This document shows, in pieces, positions 49,870-58,357 of a stretch of DNA of 64,000 bases. The stretch is from Micromonospora ureilytica (lineage in GTDB: Bacteria > Actinomycetota > Actinomycetes > Mycobacteriales > Micromonosporaceae). The stretch lies in NCBI RefSeq assembly GCF_015751765.1, contig NZ_JADOTX010000001.1, positions 3,410,001-3,474,000 on the forward strand, given 5' to 3'. The notes under the pieces were generated by a model. It had not been told where the DNA came from, made no database searches, and saw only the letters and a program-made list of their open reading frames with translations. The position numbers and the translations under genes were made by a program. How positions within the stretch are numbered: position 1 is the first letter of the stretch; each line of letters starts with the position of its first letter.

Positions 49870-51129
49870 GTGTTCACAGCCCGGCCCAGCCTCCGCTTCC
49901 GCCCCCTCGTACTCCTGGCGGTCGCCCTCGTCGCGACCACGACGGCGCTCGTCTTCCCGGCGCACCCCGACCGGGCCGAGGCCGCCATCGGCCCGATCAG
50001 CTGGCAGGACGAGTTCAACTCCCCCGCCGGCACGCCCGTCGACCAGAACAAGTGGCGGTTCGACATCGGCGGCGGCGGTTGGGGCAACAACGAGCGGCAG
50101 TACTACACGAACAGCACCAGCAACGCCGTCCACGACGGGCAGGGCAACCTCGTCATCACCGCCCGCCGGGACAACCCCGCCAACTACCAGTGCCACTACG
50201 GGCGCTGCGAGTACACGTCGGCACGGTTGCTGACGGCGGCGACCTTCACCCAGACGTACGGGCGATTCGAGGCCCGGATCAAGATCCCGCGCGGTCAGGG
50301 CATCTGGCCGGCCTTCTGGATGCTCGGCACCGGCGGCGGGTGGCCCGACGCCGGCGAGATCGACGTCATGGAGAACATCGGCCGCGAGCCGAACACCGTC
50401 TACGGCACCGTGCACGGGCCCGGCTACTCCGGCGGAGGCGGCATCACGGGCAGCCGCACCCTCGGCGCGCCGCTCGCCGACACCTTCCACACCTACCGGG
50501 TGGACTGGGAGCCGAACGTGATCACCTGGTACGTCGACGGGGTGCAGTACCACCGGGTCGATCCCGCCCGGCTCGGCGGCAGCCGCTGGGTGTTCGACCA
50601 CCCCTTCTTCATGATCCTCAACGTGGCGGTCGGTGGTAACTGGCCCGGCTACCCGGACGGTTCGACCCAGTTCCCGCAGCAGATGCTCGTCGACTACGTC
50701 CGGGTGTCCAGCTACACCTCGGGGGGCGGGGGCGACCCGGCTCCCGGCACCAACCGCATCCGGGGTGCGCAGAGCGGTCGCTGCATCGACATCCCCAGCG
50801 CCAACCCGGTGGAGGGCGCCAAACTCCAGATCTGGGACTGCAACACCACTGCGGCCCAGAGCTGGACCTTCGCCTCCGACGGGACCATCCGCGCGATGGG
50901 CAAGTGCATGGACCCGGCCTGGGCCGGCACCGCCAACGGCACCGAGGTCAACCTGGTCAGCTGCAACGGCAACACCGCGCAACGCTTCACCCTCAACGCC
51001 GCCGGCGACCTGGTCAACCTCAACGCCAACAAGTGCGTGGACGTACGGGAGGCCAACCCCAACAACGGCGGCAAGCTGCACCTGTGGGACTGCCTCGGCG
51101 CCGCCAACCAGAAGTGGTCTCGCGTCTGA
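49870..51129 (+). CDS. Secreted endo-beta-1,3-glucanase, GH16 with CBM13 (ricin) domain
   Basis: The 419-aa secreted enzyme has a signal peptide (residues 1-38, ending near RAEAAIG). The GH16 domain (about 42-285) contains NKWRFDIGGGGWGNNERQYY and the catalytic motif GEIDVMENIG, with nucleophile E163, helper D165 and acid/base E168, of the laminarinase type. A Gly-rich linker leads to a ricin-B-like CBM13 (about 290-419) with QxW-type repeats (LQIWDCNTTAAQSWTF, LHLWDCLGAANQKW). It should cleave beta-1,3-glucans of fungi. GTG 49870 follows GAGGAG. Regulation is by the palindrome upstream. Confidence 0.95.
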   Translation: MFTARPSLRFRPLVLLAVALVATTTALVFPAHPDRAEAAIGPISWQDEFNSPAGTPVDQNKWRFDIGGGGWGNNERQYYTNSTSNAVHDGQGNLVITARRDNPANYQCHYGRCEYTSARLLTAATFTQTYGRFEARIKIPRGQGIWPAFWMLGTGGGWPDAGEIDVMENIGREPNTVYGTVHGPGYSGGGGITGSRTLGAPLADTFHTYRVDWEPNVITWYVDGVQYHRVDPARLGGSRWVFDHPFFMILNVAVGGNWPGYPDGSTQFPQQMLVDYVRVSSYTSGGGGDPAPGTNRIRGAQSGRCIDIPSANPVEGAKLQIWDCNTTAAQSWTFASDGTIRAMGKCMDPAWAGTANGTEVNLVSCNGNTAQRFTLNAAGDLVNLNANKCVDVREANPNNGGKLHLWDCLGAANQKWSRV

Positions 51130-51147
51130 CCACCCGACAACCAGCGC

Positions 51148-51180
51148 GTGGGCCGTCCGAGAACAGCTCGGGCGGCCCAC
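51148..51180 (+). terminator. Hairpin terminator of the GH16 gene
   Basis: GTGGGCCGTCCGAG (51148-51161) pairs with CTCGGGCGGCCCAC (51167-51180), 14 bp with one G-U pair and a five-base loop, 18 bases after the stop. Confidence 0.85.
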
Positions 51181-51288
51181 CGCCGTGTTCGCCTCCGCAG
51201 GCCAGATTGGCTCGATGAGCGGAGAGGCCAGGCTCACGCCCACTATGTTCGGATTAGTCCAAAATCCGGCAGTTCCGGGAGTGAGCTC

Positions 51289-52311
51289 ATGTCGCACCAC
51301 CTCGATACGCCCCTGGCCGCCCAGGGCGGTCAGCTGTACATCGACGACCTGTACGTCTTCAACGGTGACCGCGCCACCGTGTTCGTCATGGACGTCAACA
51401 GCTCGGTGACCAAGGCCGACATCAAGCGCGGCTTCCACGCCGAGGCGCGCTACGAGATCAAGATTCACATCAATGGCACCGAGGTCGAGGACCTGACCTA
51501 CCGGTTCGCCTTCGGCGAGCCCGACGGCGACGCCCGGCAGGCCCTCCAGTTGTACGAGCTCACCGGAGCGGACGCGCGCGACGACGCCGCGATGGGCACC
51601 CCCGTAGCCGAGGGACGCACCGGCGAGGTGACGACCGGTGGCAACGTCCGGATCTGGGCCGGGCGGATCACCGATCCCTTCTTCATCGACCTCGACGAAC
51701 TCGCCACCATCAACGGCGCGGTCAAGAACGGCTCCCGGGTGGACCGCTCGGCCTGGCGGGTGGACCAGGCCAAGAACAGCTTCGCCGGCACCACTGTCGA
51801 GTCGATAGTCCTTGAGGTCTCCCATGACGAGCCACTGCTGCGCGACGGCACCGAGATCGGCGTGTGGTGTCGCACCATGCTGGCCACCGACGCCGGCGGA
51901 TGGCGGCAGATCAACCGCGCCGGCCACCCCATGATGTGGCCGATCTTCTGGCCCCACGACACCGACTTCTCCGACCCGGCCAACTTCCGGCACCCCGGCA
52001 TCGACCTCACCGAAGGCGGCGAGGAGATCGCGAACGCGGTCGCCGGGGTCGTCAAGGCGAACGGCACCGCACCGGACCCACAGGCGTACGGCTGGAGCGT
52101 CGCCCGGCAGCTCTACCCCGACCTGCTGTCGTACAAGGTCGGCACGGCCGCGAACTTCGGCTTCGCGGTCCGCAACGGACGCACCCTGGCCGACAACGCA
52201 CCCGAGGTGATGTTCTCCCTCGTCCTCAACACCGGCACCACGTCCGGGCTCACCCCGGAGGTCACGAAGGCCGCCCGCTCCGCCACGTTCCCCTACGTGG
52301 TCCCGGCCTGA
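51289..52311 (+). CDS. DUF4331-family protein
   Basis: The 340-aa protein has the DUF4331 features: an N-terminal SHHLDTPLA motif, YIDDLYVFNG and VFVMDVNSSV strands, and GRITDPFFIDLDEL further on. No signal peptide or membrane helix is visible. The family is of unknown function. It occurs in bacteria as exported or cytosolic proteins and is sometimes linked to oxidative or metal stress. ATG 51289 follows CGGGAG by seven bases, and the upstream extension to 51148 runs through the GH16 terminator and is rejected. Confidence 0.9.
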   Translation: MSHHLDTPLAAQGGQLYIDDLYVFNGDRATVFVMDVNSSVTKADIKRGFHAEARYEIKIHINGTEVEDLTYRFAFGEPDGDARQALQLYELTGADARDDAAMGTPVAEGRTGEVTTGGNVRIWAGRITDPFFIDLDELATINGAVKNGSRVDRSAWRVDQAKNSFAGTTVESIVLEVSHDEPLLRDGTEIGVWCRTMLATDAGGWRQINRAGHPMMWPIFWPHDTDFSDPANFRHPGIDLTEGGEEIANAVAGVVKANGTAPDPQAYGWSVARQLYPDLLSYKVGTAANFGFAVRNGRTLADNAPEVMFSLVLNTGTTSGLTPEVTKAARSATFPYVVPA

Positions 52312-52418
52312 AGCCGCTCGCAGGGCTCGGCGGCCAACACGGCGCCGGGCCCTTGCCGTGCGCGCCCTCCACCAGAGCCACGGATAGACCGCTCAGCGGG
52401 TGATACTCGCGTCATTCG

Positions 52419-52436
52419 CGCCCTTATGGGCGTTTT
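52419..52436 (+). terminator. Short hairpin with T tract
   Basis: CGCCC-TTAT-GGGCG (52419-52432) followed by TTTT is a small intrinsic-type terminator, rare in this high-G+C sequence, about 110 bases after the DUF4331 stop. Confidence 0.55.
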
Positions 52437-52451
52437 GCGTAGTTAGTCTTT

Positions 52452-52461
52452 GAAGCGCTTC
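52452..52461 (+). promoter_or_regulatory. GAAGCGCTTC palindrome upstream of the WxL-like gene
   Basis: A perfect 10-bp palindrome centred on AGCGCT, 29 bases before ATG 52490. It shares the core of the GH16 operator and may be read by a related LacI-type repressor. TATTTAGGACAAGGAGA between it and the gene contains the Shine-Dalgarno AAGGAGA. Confidence 0.5.
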
Positions 52462-52489
52462 CCAGGGTTATTTAGGACAAGGAGACTCG

Positions 52490-53035
52490 ATGCGTAGAAG
52501 GATTCTGGCCGCTCTGGCCGGCGTGGCCGCCGTCGTCGCGCTCGCCGGGCCGGCCGCCGCGGACACGACGGGCGACACGATCGTGACCCTCACCGTCGAC
52601 GCCGCCGGTGGTCTGTCGATCACCGTGCCGGCGACTGCGAACATCGGCAGCGGCGTGGAGGGCACGACCGTCTCCGGTCTGCTCGGCCCGGTCACCGTGC
52701 TGGACCAGCGCGGGTCGCTCACCCCCAACTGGACCGCCAACGTCGTCTCCACCGACTTCGCCACCGGCGGCGGCTCATCCGGGGAGACGATCCCGAACAT
52801 CAACGTCCTGTACTGGTCCGGTCCCGCGACGGCGACCGCCGGCGGCGGCACCTTCACACCGGGCCAGCCGACCTCCGCCCAACAGGTGATCATCAACGTT
52901 CCCCAGACGGCGATGAGCCACACCGGCGGCACCGGCAACAACTTCGCCACGTGGAACCCCACTCTGGTGGTGAACGTGCCCGTCGGCACCGTCCAGGGTG
53001 TCTACACGGGGACGGTGACACATTCGGTGTTCTGA
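52490..53035 (+). CDS. Secreted WxL-like surface domain protein
   Basis: The 181-aa protein has a clear signal peptide (residues 1-24, cut near AAA-DTT). The rest is one beta-rich domain of 150 residues that begins VTLTVDAAGGLSITVPATAN and has NWTANVVSTDFATGGGSSGE in the middle. Its end is TWNPTLVVNVPVGTVQGVYT followed by GTVTHSVF. The Trp-Thr-Ala and the end resemble a WxL domain, a peptidoglycan-binding surface module of Firmicutes, but the second WxL motif reads HSV. The same domain closes the 1002-aa protein encoded convergently at 54103. AAGGAGA precedes ATG. Likely a cell-wall-bound protein. Confidence 0.8.
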   Translation: MRRRILAALAGVAAVVALAGPAAADTTGDTIVTLTVDAAGGLSITVPATANIGSGVEGTTVSGLLGPVTVLDQRGSLTPNWTANVVSTDFATGGGSSGETIPNINVLYWSGPATATAGGGTFTPGQPTSAQQVIINVPQTAMSHTGGTGNNFATWNPTLVVNVPVGTVQGVYTGTVTHSVF

Positions 53036-53051
53036 GCCGCTCGGCCGGCTG

Positions 53052-54035
53052 GTGCTGCTGGCCTCGGTCGCCCTCGTGGCGCTCGGGGTTTCGGCGGCAC
53101 CAGCCGTTGCCGTGCGGGAGCAGCGACAGGAGCCGGCCGAGGAGGCCGCGATCAGCATCCGCATGCTGGACATCCCGGCCAGCCGGGTGCATGACCCCCG
53201 CGCCCAGGTCTACATCGTGGATCACCTGAAGCCCGGGACGACGATCAACCGCAGGGTCGAGGTGCGGAACACCTCCGCCGAGACCCAGAAGATCGAGTTC
53301 TATTCCGGCGCCGCGTCGGTCGAGAACAACGCCTTCACAGTGCCCGAGGGCCGCGCGGGCAACGAACTCAGCGGGTGGATCCGGCTGAGGACCGCCGTGA
53401 TGGAACTGGACCCGGGTGAGCGGAGACCTGTCGAGGTCGAGATCGCCGTACCGAAGAAGGCATCGAAGGGCGAGCGGTACGGCGCGATCTGGGCGCAGGT
53501 CACCAGCGCGAAGGAACGCACCGGCAACGTCACCCAGATCCACCGGGTGGGCATCCGGGTCTACCTCGACATCGGTCCGGGTGGTGAGCCGCCGACGGAC
53601 TTCCGTGTCGAGGGACTGGCCGCGGAGCCCGGCACCGGCGAGTTCCCGGTGGTCACCGCGAAGGTCACCAATACCGGCGAACGCGCGCTGGACATGACCG
53701 GCACCCTGTCGTTGCGCAAGGCGGCGGTCCAGGCCGGGCCGTTCAAGGTGACAAACGGCGTGACGATCCTGCCCGGCCAGAGCGGTCAGGTGCGGATCGA
53801 GGTCAACCAGGCCCTGCCCGCCGGGACCTGGGACGTGCACGCGAAGCTCGCCAGCGGCACCGTGGAGCGCACCGCGACCGGGACGATCGTCCTGCCCGTC
53901 GCGGCGCCGATGACGGTCTCGACGTCCGCCGGGCCGAGTTGGCTGGTCTACACGGTCGGCGGGATCGCCCTGCTGGCGCTGGTCACCCTTGGCGGCTGGT
54001 ACCTCGTCCGCCGGCAGCGGACCCAGTTGGCCTGA
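53052..54035 (+). CDS. DUF916-like membrane-anchored surface protein
   Basis: The 327-aa protein has a hydrophobic N-terminal segment (LLASVALVALGVSAAPAVAV) and a C-terminal membrane helix (WLVYTVGGIALLALVTLGGW followed by YLVRRQRTQ), so its body is extracellular. The first domain (about 45-180) has TTINRRVEVRNTSAETQKIE and RYGAIWAQVTSAKERTGNVT, as in DUF916 domains that accompany WxL proteins. A second beta domain (about 185-280) contains VVTAKVTNTGERALDMTGTL. GTG 53052 is 17 bases after the upstream stop and lacks a good Shine-Dalgarno. The basic residues expected at the signal start are missing, so the real start may be earlier. It is co-transcribed with the WxL-like gene. Confidence 0.78.
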   Translation: MLLASVALVALGVSAAPAVAVREQRQEPAEEAAISIRMLDIPASRVHDPRAQVYIVDHLKPGTTINRRVEVRNTSAETQKIEFYSGAASVENNAFTVPEGRAGNELSGWIRLRTAVMELDPGERRPVEVEIAVPKKASKGERYGAIWAQVTSAKERTGNVTQIHRVGIRVYLDIGPGGEPPTDFRVEGLAAEPGTGEFPVVTAKVTNTGERALDMTGTLSLRKAAVQAGPFKVTNGVTILPGQSGQVRIEVNQALPAGTWDVHAKLASGTVERTATGTIVLPVAAPMTVSTSAGPSWLVYTVGGIALLALVTLGGWYLVRRQRTQLA

Positions 54036-54052
54036 CGTCCACAGACCAGAGA

Positions 54053-54085
54053 CTGCCCGGCCGTTCCTGGGGAACGGCCGGGCAG
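54053..54085. terminator. Bidirectional terminator between the two surface-protein units
   Basis: CTGCCCGGCCGTTCC (54053-54067) and its exact complement (54071-54085) flank a TGG loop: a 15-bp perfect stem between two convergent genes. Confidence 0.88.
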
Positions 54086-54102
54086 CGACGTCTGGCCGGC
54101 GG

Positions 54103-57100
54103 TTAGATGACGGAGTGCGTCACGACCGCCACGTAGTCGCCGACCACCAACCCCGACGGGAGGGTCACCAACAGGGTGGGGTTCCAGGTGGCCGAGTTCG
54201 GGCCTCCCGTCTGGCCGGACCACCCGGCGGCCGTACGCGGGGTGTTCAGCACCGCCCCCGGCTGCGGGACGAAGGTTCCGACCCCGGTGCTGGCCAGGGC
54301 GGCCCCGGAGGCGTACGTGATGTTGCTGTTGGGGATGGTCTCGCCGCCCGAGCCGGAACCCGTTGTGAAGTTCGTGCTGGCGACGACGCTGACCCAGTTT
54401 CCGGAGAACGGCCCGCGGTCGTCGGTCACGGTCACCGGCCCGAGTTGGCCCGAGACGCCTGTCGCGTCCGAGGTGACGGTGCCGAGCGCGGAGATCGCCG
54501 GGACGCTGATGGAGAGCCCACCGAGCGGGGTGATGACCAGCTCGACAGGTCGGGTCGCGGACTGGTTGAACGAGTCGGTCACCCGAACGGTGAACGGAAA
54601 CGTCCCGGACACGGTGGGTGTGCCGGAGAGCAGGCCGGTGACCGGGTCGAGGGTCAACCCGGCGGGCAGACTCCCGGCGCTGACCGTCCAGGCGAACGGG
54701 CCCGTGCCACCGTTCACCGTCAACTGGTACTGGTACGGGTCGTAGGCCCGGCCGGGTGGCGGCGGTGGGAAGTCCAGCGTCGGCGGCGCGTTGACAGTCA
54801 CCGACGCGGAGGCGGCCGACTGTGGGCCGGTCCCACCGGCGTTCGTCGCGGCCACCCGGAAGGTGTACGTGGCACCGGCGGTCAGCCCGGTGACGATCTG
54901 GGTGGTGGCGGTCCCGGTGAAGTTCTGCGGGGTCTGCGCCACGGCGCCGAGGTAGGGCGTCACTGTGTAACCGGTGATCGCCGAGCCCCCGTTGGCCGGG
55001 GCCGTCCAGCTCACCGTGGCGGCGTTGGTCCCCGCCGTGGCCGAGGTGTTCGTCGGCGCTCCCGGCAGGGTGTACGGGACCACCGCCGCCGAGGGTGGGC
55101 TGGCCGTGCCGGTCCCGTAGGCGTTGACCGCCGCCACCCGGAAGGTGTACGACGCGCCGGCGGTCAGCCCGGTCAGGGTTCGGCTGGTGGTGGAGGCGTC
55201 GAACGTGACTGTCGGTTGGGTGACGCCGTCCCGGATCGGGGTGATCAGGTAGCTGGTGATCGGGCTGCCGTTGTCCGCCGGCGCGGTCCAGCTCACGGCG
55301 GCGCTGGTGACACCCGCGACCGCGGTGGGCGTGGTCGGTGTGCCGGGCGCGGACGCGTAGACGAAGTTCGCCGCCCCGGCGGAGCCTCGGGTGACGACGC
55401 TGACAGTGACCGTCGCCGGGCTGGAGCGGGCGGGCATGGTGGAGATGCCGAGGGTGCCGTCGGGGTTCACGGTGAAGCAGCCGGCGGCCGGGCCGGAGGT
55501 GCACGGGACCAGCAGTACCGACGTGCCGGCCTGCTGTTCGGCGGCCGTACCGATGGTGATCGCGGTCGCGCCGGTGAGGTTGCTGCCGCCGACGGTGACC
55601 GCGATGCCCCCGGAGATCGAGCTCTGCGCCGGGGTGACGGTGACGCCGCTCGGTGCGGTGGCCGGCGCAACCGCCGTGGCGACAGTGGAGTAACCGGGGT
55701 TCGCGTCGATCGAGGATGAGGTCGCCACCGTCGCGGTCTGGATCAGCGTCGGCGTCACGCCGGTGCCGGTGACTGTCGCGACGACGGTGATGGGCGGCAG
55801 GGAGGTGCCGCCGGCGAACGGGCCGTTGCTGTTGGTGCAGGTGATGGTCTGCCCGGACGGTGCGCCGCAGACCCAGCCGGAGCCGTACGCGGCGCGGGGC
55901 ACGACACCTGTGGGCACGGTCTGGGTGACGGAGATCGGGGACGTCTCGGTGGCGCCGGCATCGACCCCGGCGGTGATCGTGTAGGTGACCGGGTCACCGG
56001 GCTGTGGGGTGGCGCCGACCGCGCTGGTCTGCGCCACGTTCAGGTCCGGTACCGGGTTGAAGCTGACCGCGCGCGCGTTGTCGACCTCGTGGAAGTCGGT
56101 GACCGAGCCGGTGGAGCCCACCCAGCCGAATGCGAGTTGCCGGGGGTAGCCGCTGGCGTTCAGCCAGGTCGGTGACGGGTACAGGCTCGGCGACACGACC
56201 GGGAGGGCGCCGGCCAGGGTCCGCGCCGCGCCGCCGACGGGGGTGAACCTGACCCGGTACTCCCCGGCCGGAACTGTGATGCCGGTGTCGGTGGTGAACG
56301 GCGACGAGGTGGTGTTGGCGACCACCTCGACCGGCACCACCGAGGCGGGCCGGGTGGCGGCCCGCAACGCCAGTGCCGGCGAGGATGTGGTGGTGGCGGT
56401 GCTGTTGATCGCGCAGTAGCCGACCCCGTTGCGGCCCGGTCCACGGATCACGACCTGGCCGGGGACCCGCGTGTTCGTGGTCGAGATGTACGGCGGGTTC
56501 GTGCATCCGGTGCCCTGGTAGAGGCTGTTGCTGAAGTTGCCGAAGACATCGAGCCCGATGCCCAGGTAGCCGTTGGACAGACCCACCGAGCCACCGTTGA
56601 ACGCTGCCGAGTAGCCCAGTGATCCGCCCGACTGGCCGATCACCGCCGGCGACCGCGGGTTGGCGGGGTCGACCGCGGCCAGCGCGAACGCCAGGCCGTC
56701 CGCCCCGGTGCTGATGCCGCCGTACTGGTAGGTGTTGAAGGTGACGTGCAGCCCCTGCGAGGTGGGCACGCTCACCGCACCGAACACCCCGCCCTGCCGG
56801 TTCGCGACGGCCGGGGTGAGCCGCAGTTTGCCCGCGCCCTGCGGATCGGTCGCCGTCGGGCAGCTCAGTAGCGGGCCGATGGTCGAGTTGCCCGCCGCGC
56901 TCAGGCAGGCGACGTTGGTCGCGGTCGCGGCCGGCACGCCCGGCACCACCACCGCGCCGATGCCGTTCGCGGTGTTGTTGTGGAAGGGCTGGTCGAACAG
57001 GACGGAACCGGCCGCCGACGCCGGAAGTGGCGCGACCGCGAGGGTTCCCACGGTCACGGCTACCGTCAGCGCCGCGAAGCTGCCCCGACGACTCCGGCCT

Positions 57101-57111
57101 CGAAACCACAT
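54103..57111 (-). CDS. Large secreted lectin/FN3/Ig-like protein ending in a WxL-like domain
   Basis: The 1002-aa protein has a signal peptide (about 1-34). An L-type-lectin-like domain follows (about 38-350, GGISTGADGLAFALAAVDPA, ending SVTDFHEVDNARAVSF). Next come a DUF11-like domain (about 355-465), an IPT/TIG-like fold (about 480-580) and two fibronectin type III domains (about 585-765, AAVSWTAPADNGSPITSYLI and ATVSWTAPANGGSAITGYTV). An Ig-like putative domain (about 775-865) precedes a 140-residue WxL-like domain ending THSVI. That last domain is homologous to the whole of the 52490 protein. ATG 57111 is preferred over GTG 57117 because GGGAG lies five bases upstream of it. A wall-bound adhesin or carbohydrate receptor is a reasonable guess. 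Confidence 0.83.
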   Translation of the reverse strand: MWFRGRSRRGSFAALTVAVTVGTLAVAPLPASAAGSVLFDQPFHNNTANGIGAVVVPGVPAATATNVACLSAAGNSTIGPLLSCPTATDPQGAGKLRLTPAVANRQGGVFGAVSVPTSQGLHVTFNTYQYGGISTGADGLAFALAAVDPANPRSPAVIGQSGGSLGYSAAFNGGSVGLSNGYLGIGLDVFGNFSNSLYQGTGCTNPPYISTTNTRVPGQVVIRGPGRNGVGYCAINSTATTTSSPALALRAATRPASVVPVEVVANTTSSPFTTDTGITVPAGEYRVRFTPVGGAARTLAGALPVVSPSLYPSPTWLNASGYPRQLAFGWVGSTGSVTDFHEVDNARAVSFNPVPDLNVAQTSAVGATPQPGDPVTYTITAGVDAGATETSPISVTQTVPTGVVPRAAYGSGWVCGAPSGQTITCTNSNGPFAGGTSLPPITVVATVTGTGVTPTLIQTATVATSSSIDANPGYSTVATAVAPATAPSGVTVTPAQSSISGGIAVTVGGSNLTGATAITIGTAAEQQAGTSVLLVPCTSGPAAGCFTVNPDGTLGISTMPARSSPATVTVSVVTRGSAGAANFVYASAPGTPTTPTAVAGVTSAAVSWTAPADNGSPITSYLITPIRDGVTQPTVTFDASTTSRTLTGLTAGASYTFRVAAVNAYGTGTASPPSAAVVPYTLPGAPTNTSATAGTNAATVSWTAPANGGSAITGYTVTPYLGAVAQTPQNFTGTATTQIVTGLTAGATYTFRVAATNAGGTGPQSAASASVTVNAPPTLDFPPPPPGRAYDPYQYQLTVNGGTGPFAWTVSAGSLPAGLTLDPVTGLLSGTPTVSGTFPFTVRVTDSFNQSATRPVELVITPLGGLSISVPAISALGTVTSDATGVSGQLGPVTVTDDRGPFSGNWVSVVASTNFTTGSGSGGETIPNSNITYASGAALASTGVGTFVPQPGAVLNTPRTAAGWSGQTGGPNSATWNPTLLVTLPSGLVVGDYVAVVTHSVI

Positions 57112-57215
57112 GCCCACTCCCAGCTTTCACTCCAGCACCGAACCGGACTATATCCCCCTAAAACACCCACATTTCACAGACGCCGATAAAGCTGGCTCAC
57201 TGCCGGGCCACACCA

Positions 57216-57260
57216 CAGCGGACCGGCCCCCTCGGTCATGCCGAGGAGGCCGGTCCGCTG
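57216..57260 (-). terminator. Strong hairpin terminator of the DUF2188 gene
   Basis: CAGCGGACCGGCC (57216-57228) pairs perfectly with 57248-57260, and the loop holds a second stem CCTCGG/CCGAGG (57230-57235 with 57241-57246). It starts 14 bases after the stop of the minus-strand 57274 gene. Confidence 0.85.
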
Positions 57261-57273
57261 AGACTGGAAGCTG

Positions 57274-57504
57274 TCAGCCCTCGATGTCCCGGGGGTCGCG
57301 GCTGCGGGGGTAGGTGTTCTTCTCCCCGATCGTGCCGTCCTGCTTCTTGATCACGTGTTCGACGTCGCGGTCGGCAGCCATGTCGCGACCCTCGGCCTGC
57401 GCGTCGGCCTTCACCTCATGCGTGCTGCTGGCGCGCTCGTGGCCCTCCGGCTTGTTCTTCCACTGCCCGTCCTCGTGGTACGTGTCGACATCACCCTTGG
57501 CCAT
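57274..57504 (-). CDS. DUF2188-family protein
   Basis: The 76-aa protein is nearly all one DUF2188 domain: DVDTYHEDGQWKNKPEGHER followed by EVKADAQAEGRDMAADRDVE and HVIKKQDGTIGEKNTYPRSR. The family is small, hydrophilic and common in actinomycetes. It has been linked to stress but not to a defined function. ATG 57504 follows a GGAGG upstream. It is flanked by its own terminator, so it is monocistronic. Confidence 0.9.
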   Translation of the reverse strand: MAKGDVDTYHEDGQWKNKPEGHERASSTHEVKADAQAEGRDMAADRDVEHVIKKQDGTIGEKNTYPRSRDPRDIEG

Positions 57505-57577
57505 GGCCGGCTCCTCCCTGCGTCTGAACTGTCTCCCGAATCAGTGCCCCCGAGCCGTGGCGGGCAAACTGCGGTCC

Positions 57578-58237
57578 TCAGGAGACGGCCGGGCAGTTGT
57601 TGCTGACCCGCCGGAGGATCTGTTCGCGTTCGTCGGTGGTGATGCCGGACGGCGTACCGTCGAAGTGGGTCTCGACCTTGTCCCAGCCGCGGCGCTGCTC
57701 GTAGTGCAGGTGCGGCGCGCCGGAGTTGCCGGTGCTGCCGAGCCGCCCGATCTGGTCCCCCTGGGCGACCTTCTGGCCGACAGTGACCAGTGGCGGTTCG
57801 AGCATGTGCAGGTACTGCGTCTCCCACTTGCCACCGTGGTCGATCTTCACCCAGTAGCCACCGCCGCGCCCCCGTGGGCCCTCCGGGTTCTCCGGGGTGC
57901 GGCCGCCCAGCGACCCGTTGATGCCCGCCACGGTGACCGTGCCGGCGTACGACGCGAGCACCGGCCGCCCCCACGTCTCGCCCTCGACCGGGAAGAAGTC
58001 GACGTCGTAGTCGTCGTGACCGGGGTAGGTGCTGAGCTGCCACGTCTCGCCGCAGGTCACCGGCATCTGGAAGAGCGGGCGCGGCCCGGCCGGTCGCAGC
58101 ATCGGCACCGCGACCACCGCGACGCCCAGGACGGCCGCCACCGCGATCAGCGCGAGGAGAACCCGGATGGCACGGCTTCGGGGGCGTCGGTGGGAACGGG
58201 CTGTGGTCGGGCGGCCGGTCGTCACCGGCCCGAGCAT
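57578..58237 (-). CDS. M23-family metallopeptidase
   Basis: The 219-aa protein has one N-terminal membrane helix (RAIRVLLALIAVAAVLGVAV) and a LytM/M23 domain (about 65-215). Zinc ligands are present as H and D in YPGHDDYDVDFFPVEG (HxxxD) and HxH in NSGAPHLHYEQRRG, with GGYWVKIDHGGKWETQYLHM between. It should cleave peptidoglycan cross-bridges at the outer face of the membrane. ATG 58237 is taken, since the large upstream frame is a shadow of the plus-strand 58358 gene. It ends 73 bases before the DUF2188 gene. Confidence 0.88.
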   Translation of the reverse strand: MLGPVTTGRPTTARSHRRPRSRAIRVLLALIAVAAVLGVAVVAVPMLRPAGPRPLFQMPVTCGETWQLSTYPGHDDYDVDFFPVEGETWGRPVLASYAGTVTVAGINGSLGGRTPENPEGPRGRGGGYWVKIDHGGKWETQYLHMLEPPLVTVGQKVAQGDQIGRLGSTGNSGAPHLHYEQRRGWDKVETHFDGTPSGITTDEREQILRRVSNNCPAVS

Positions 58238-58289
58238 GGCAGATCCCGGCAACCTCCCGACTCCGGGCCGCACCCGGGGGCCGACACAT

Positions 58290-58343
58290 TGCAGTCGTAT
58301 CGCAAACGAGATACGGTCAGATGCAATGCAGTTGTATTGCAAA
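58290..58343 (+). promoter_or_regulatory. Twin operator-like repeats upstream of the Rph-like gene
   Basis: TGCAGTYGTATYGCAAA occurs at 58290-58306 and 58327-58343, spaced by 37 bases start to start. The second copy lies within the inverted arms TGCAAT (58322-58327) and ATTGCA (58336-58341). The block is A+T-rich and ends 14 bases before ATG 58358. Two sites suggest cooperative binding. The TetR protein encoded at 61507 is the nearest candidate. Confidence 0.65.
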
Positions 58344-58357
58344 GAGAGTGGGCTGCC

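Noticed and set aside
58240..58357. Rifamycin-associated element upstream of the Rph-like gene
   Set aside because: The known element is an inverted repeat; the sequence here is a pair of direct 17-bp repeats instead, so the regulation looks different.
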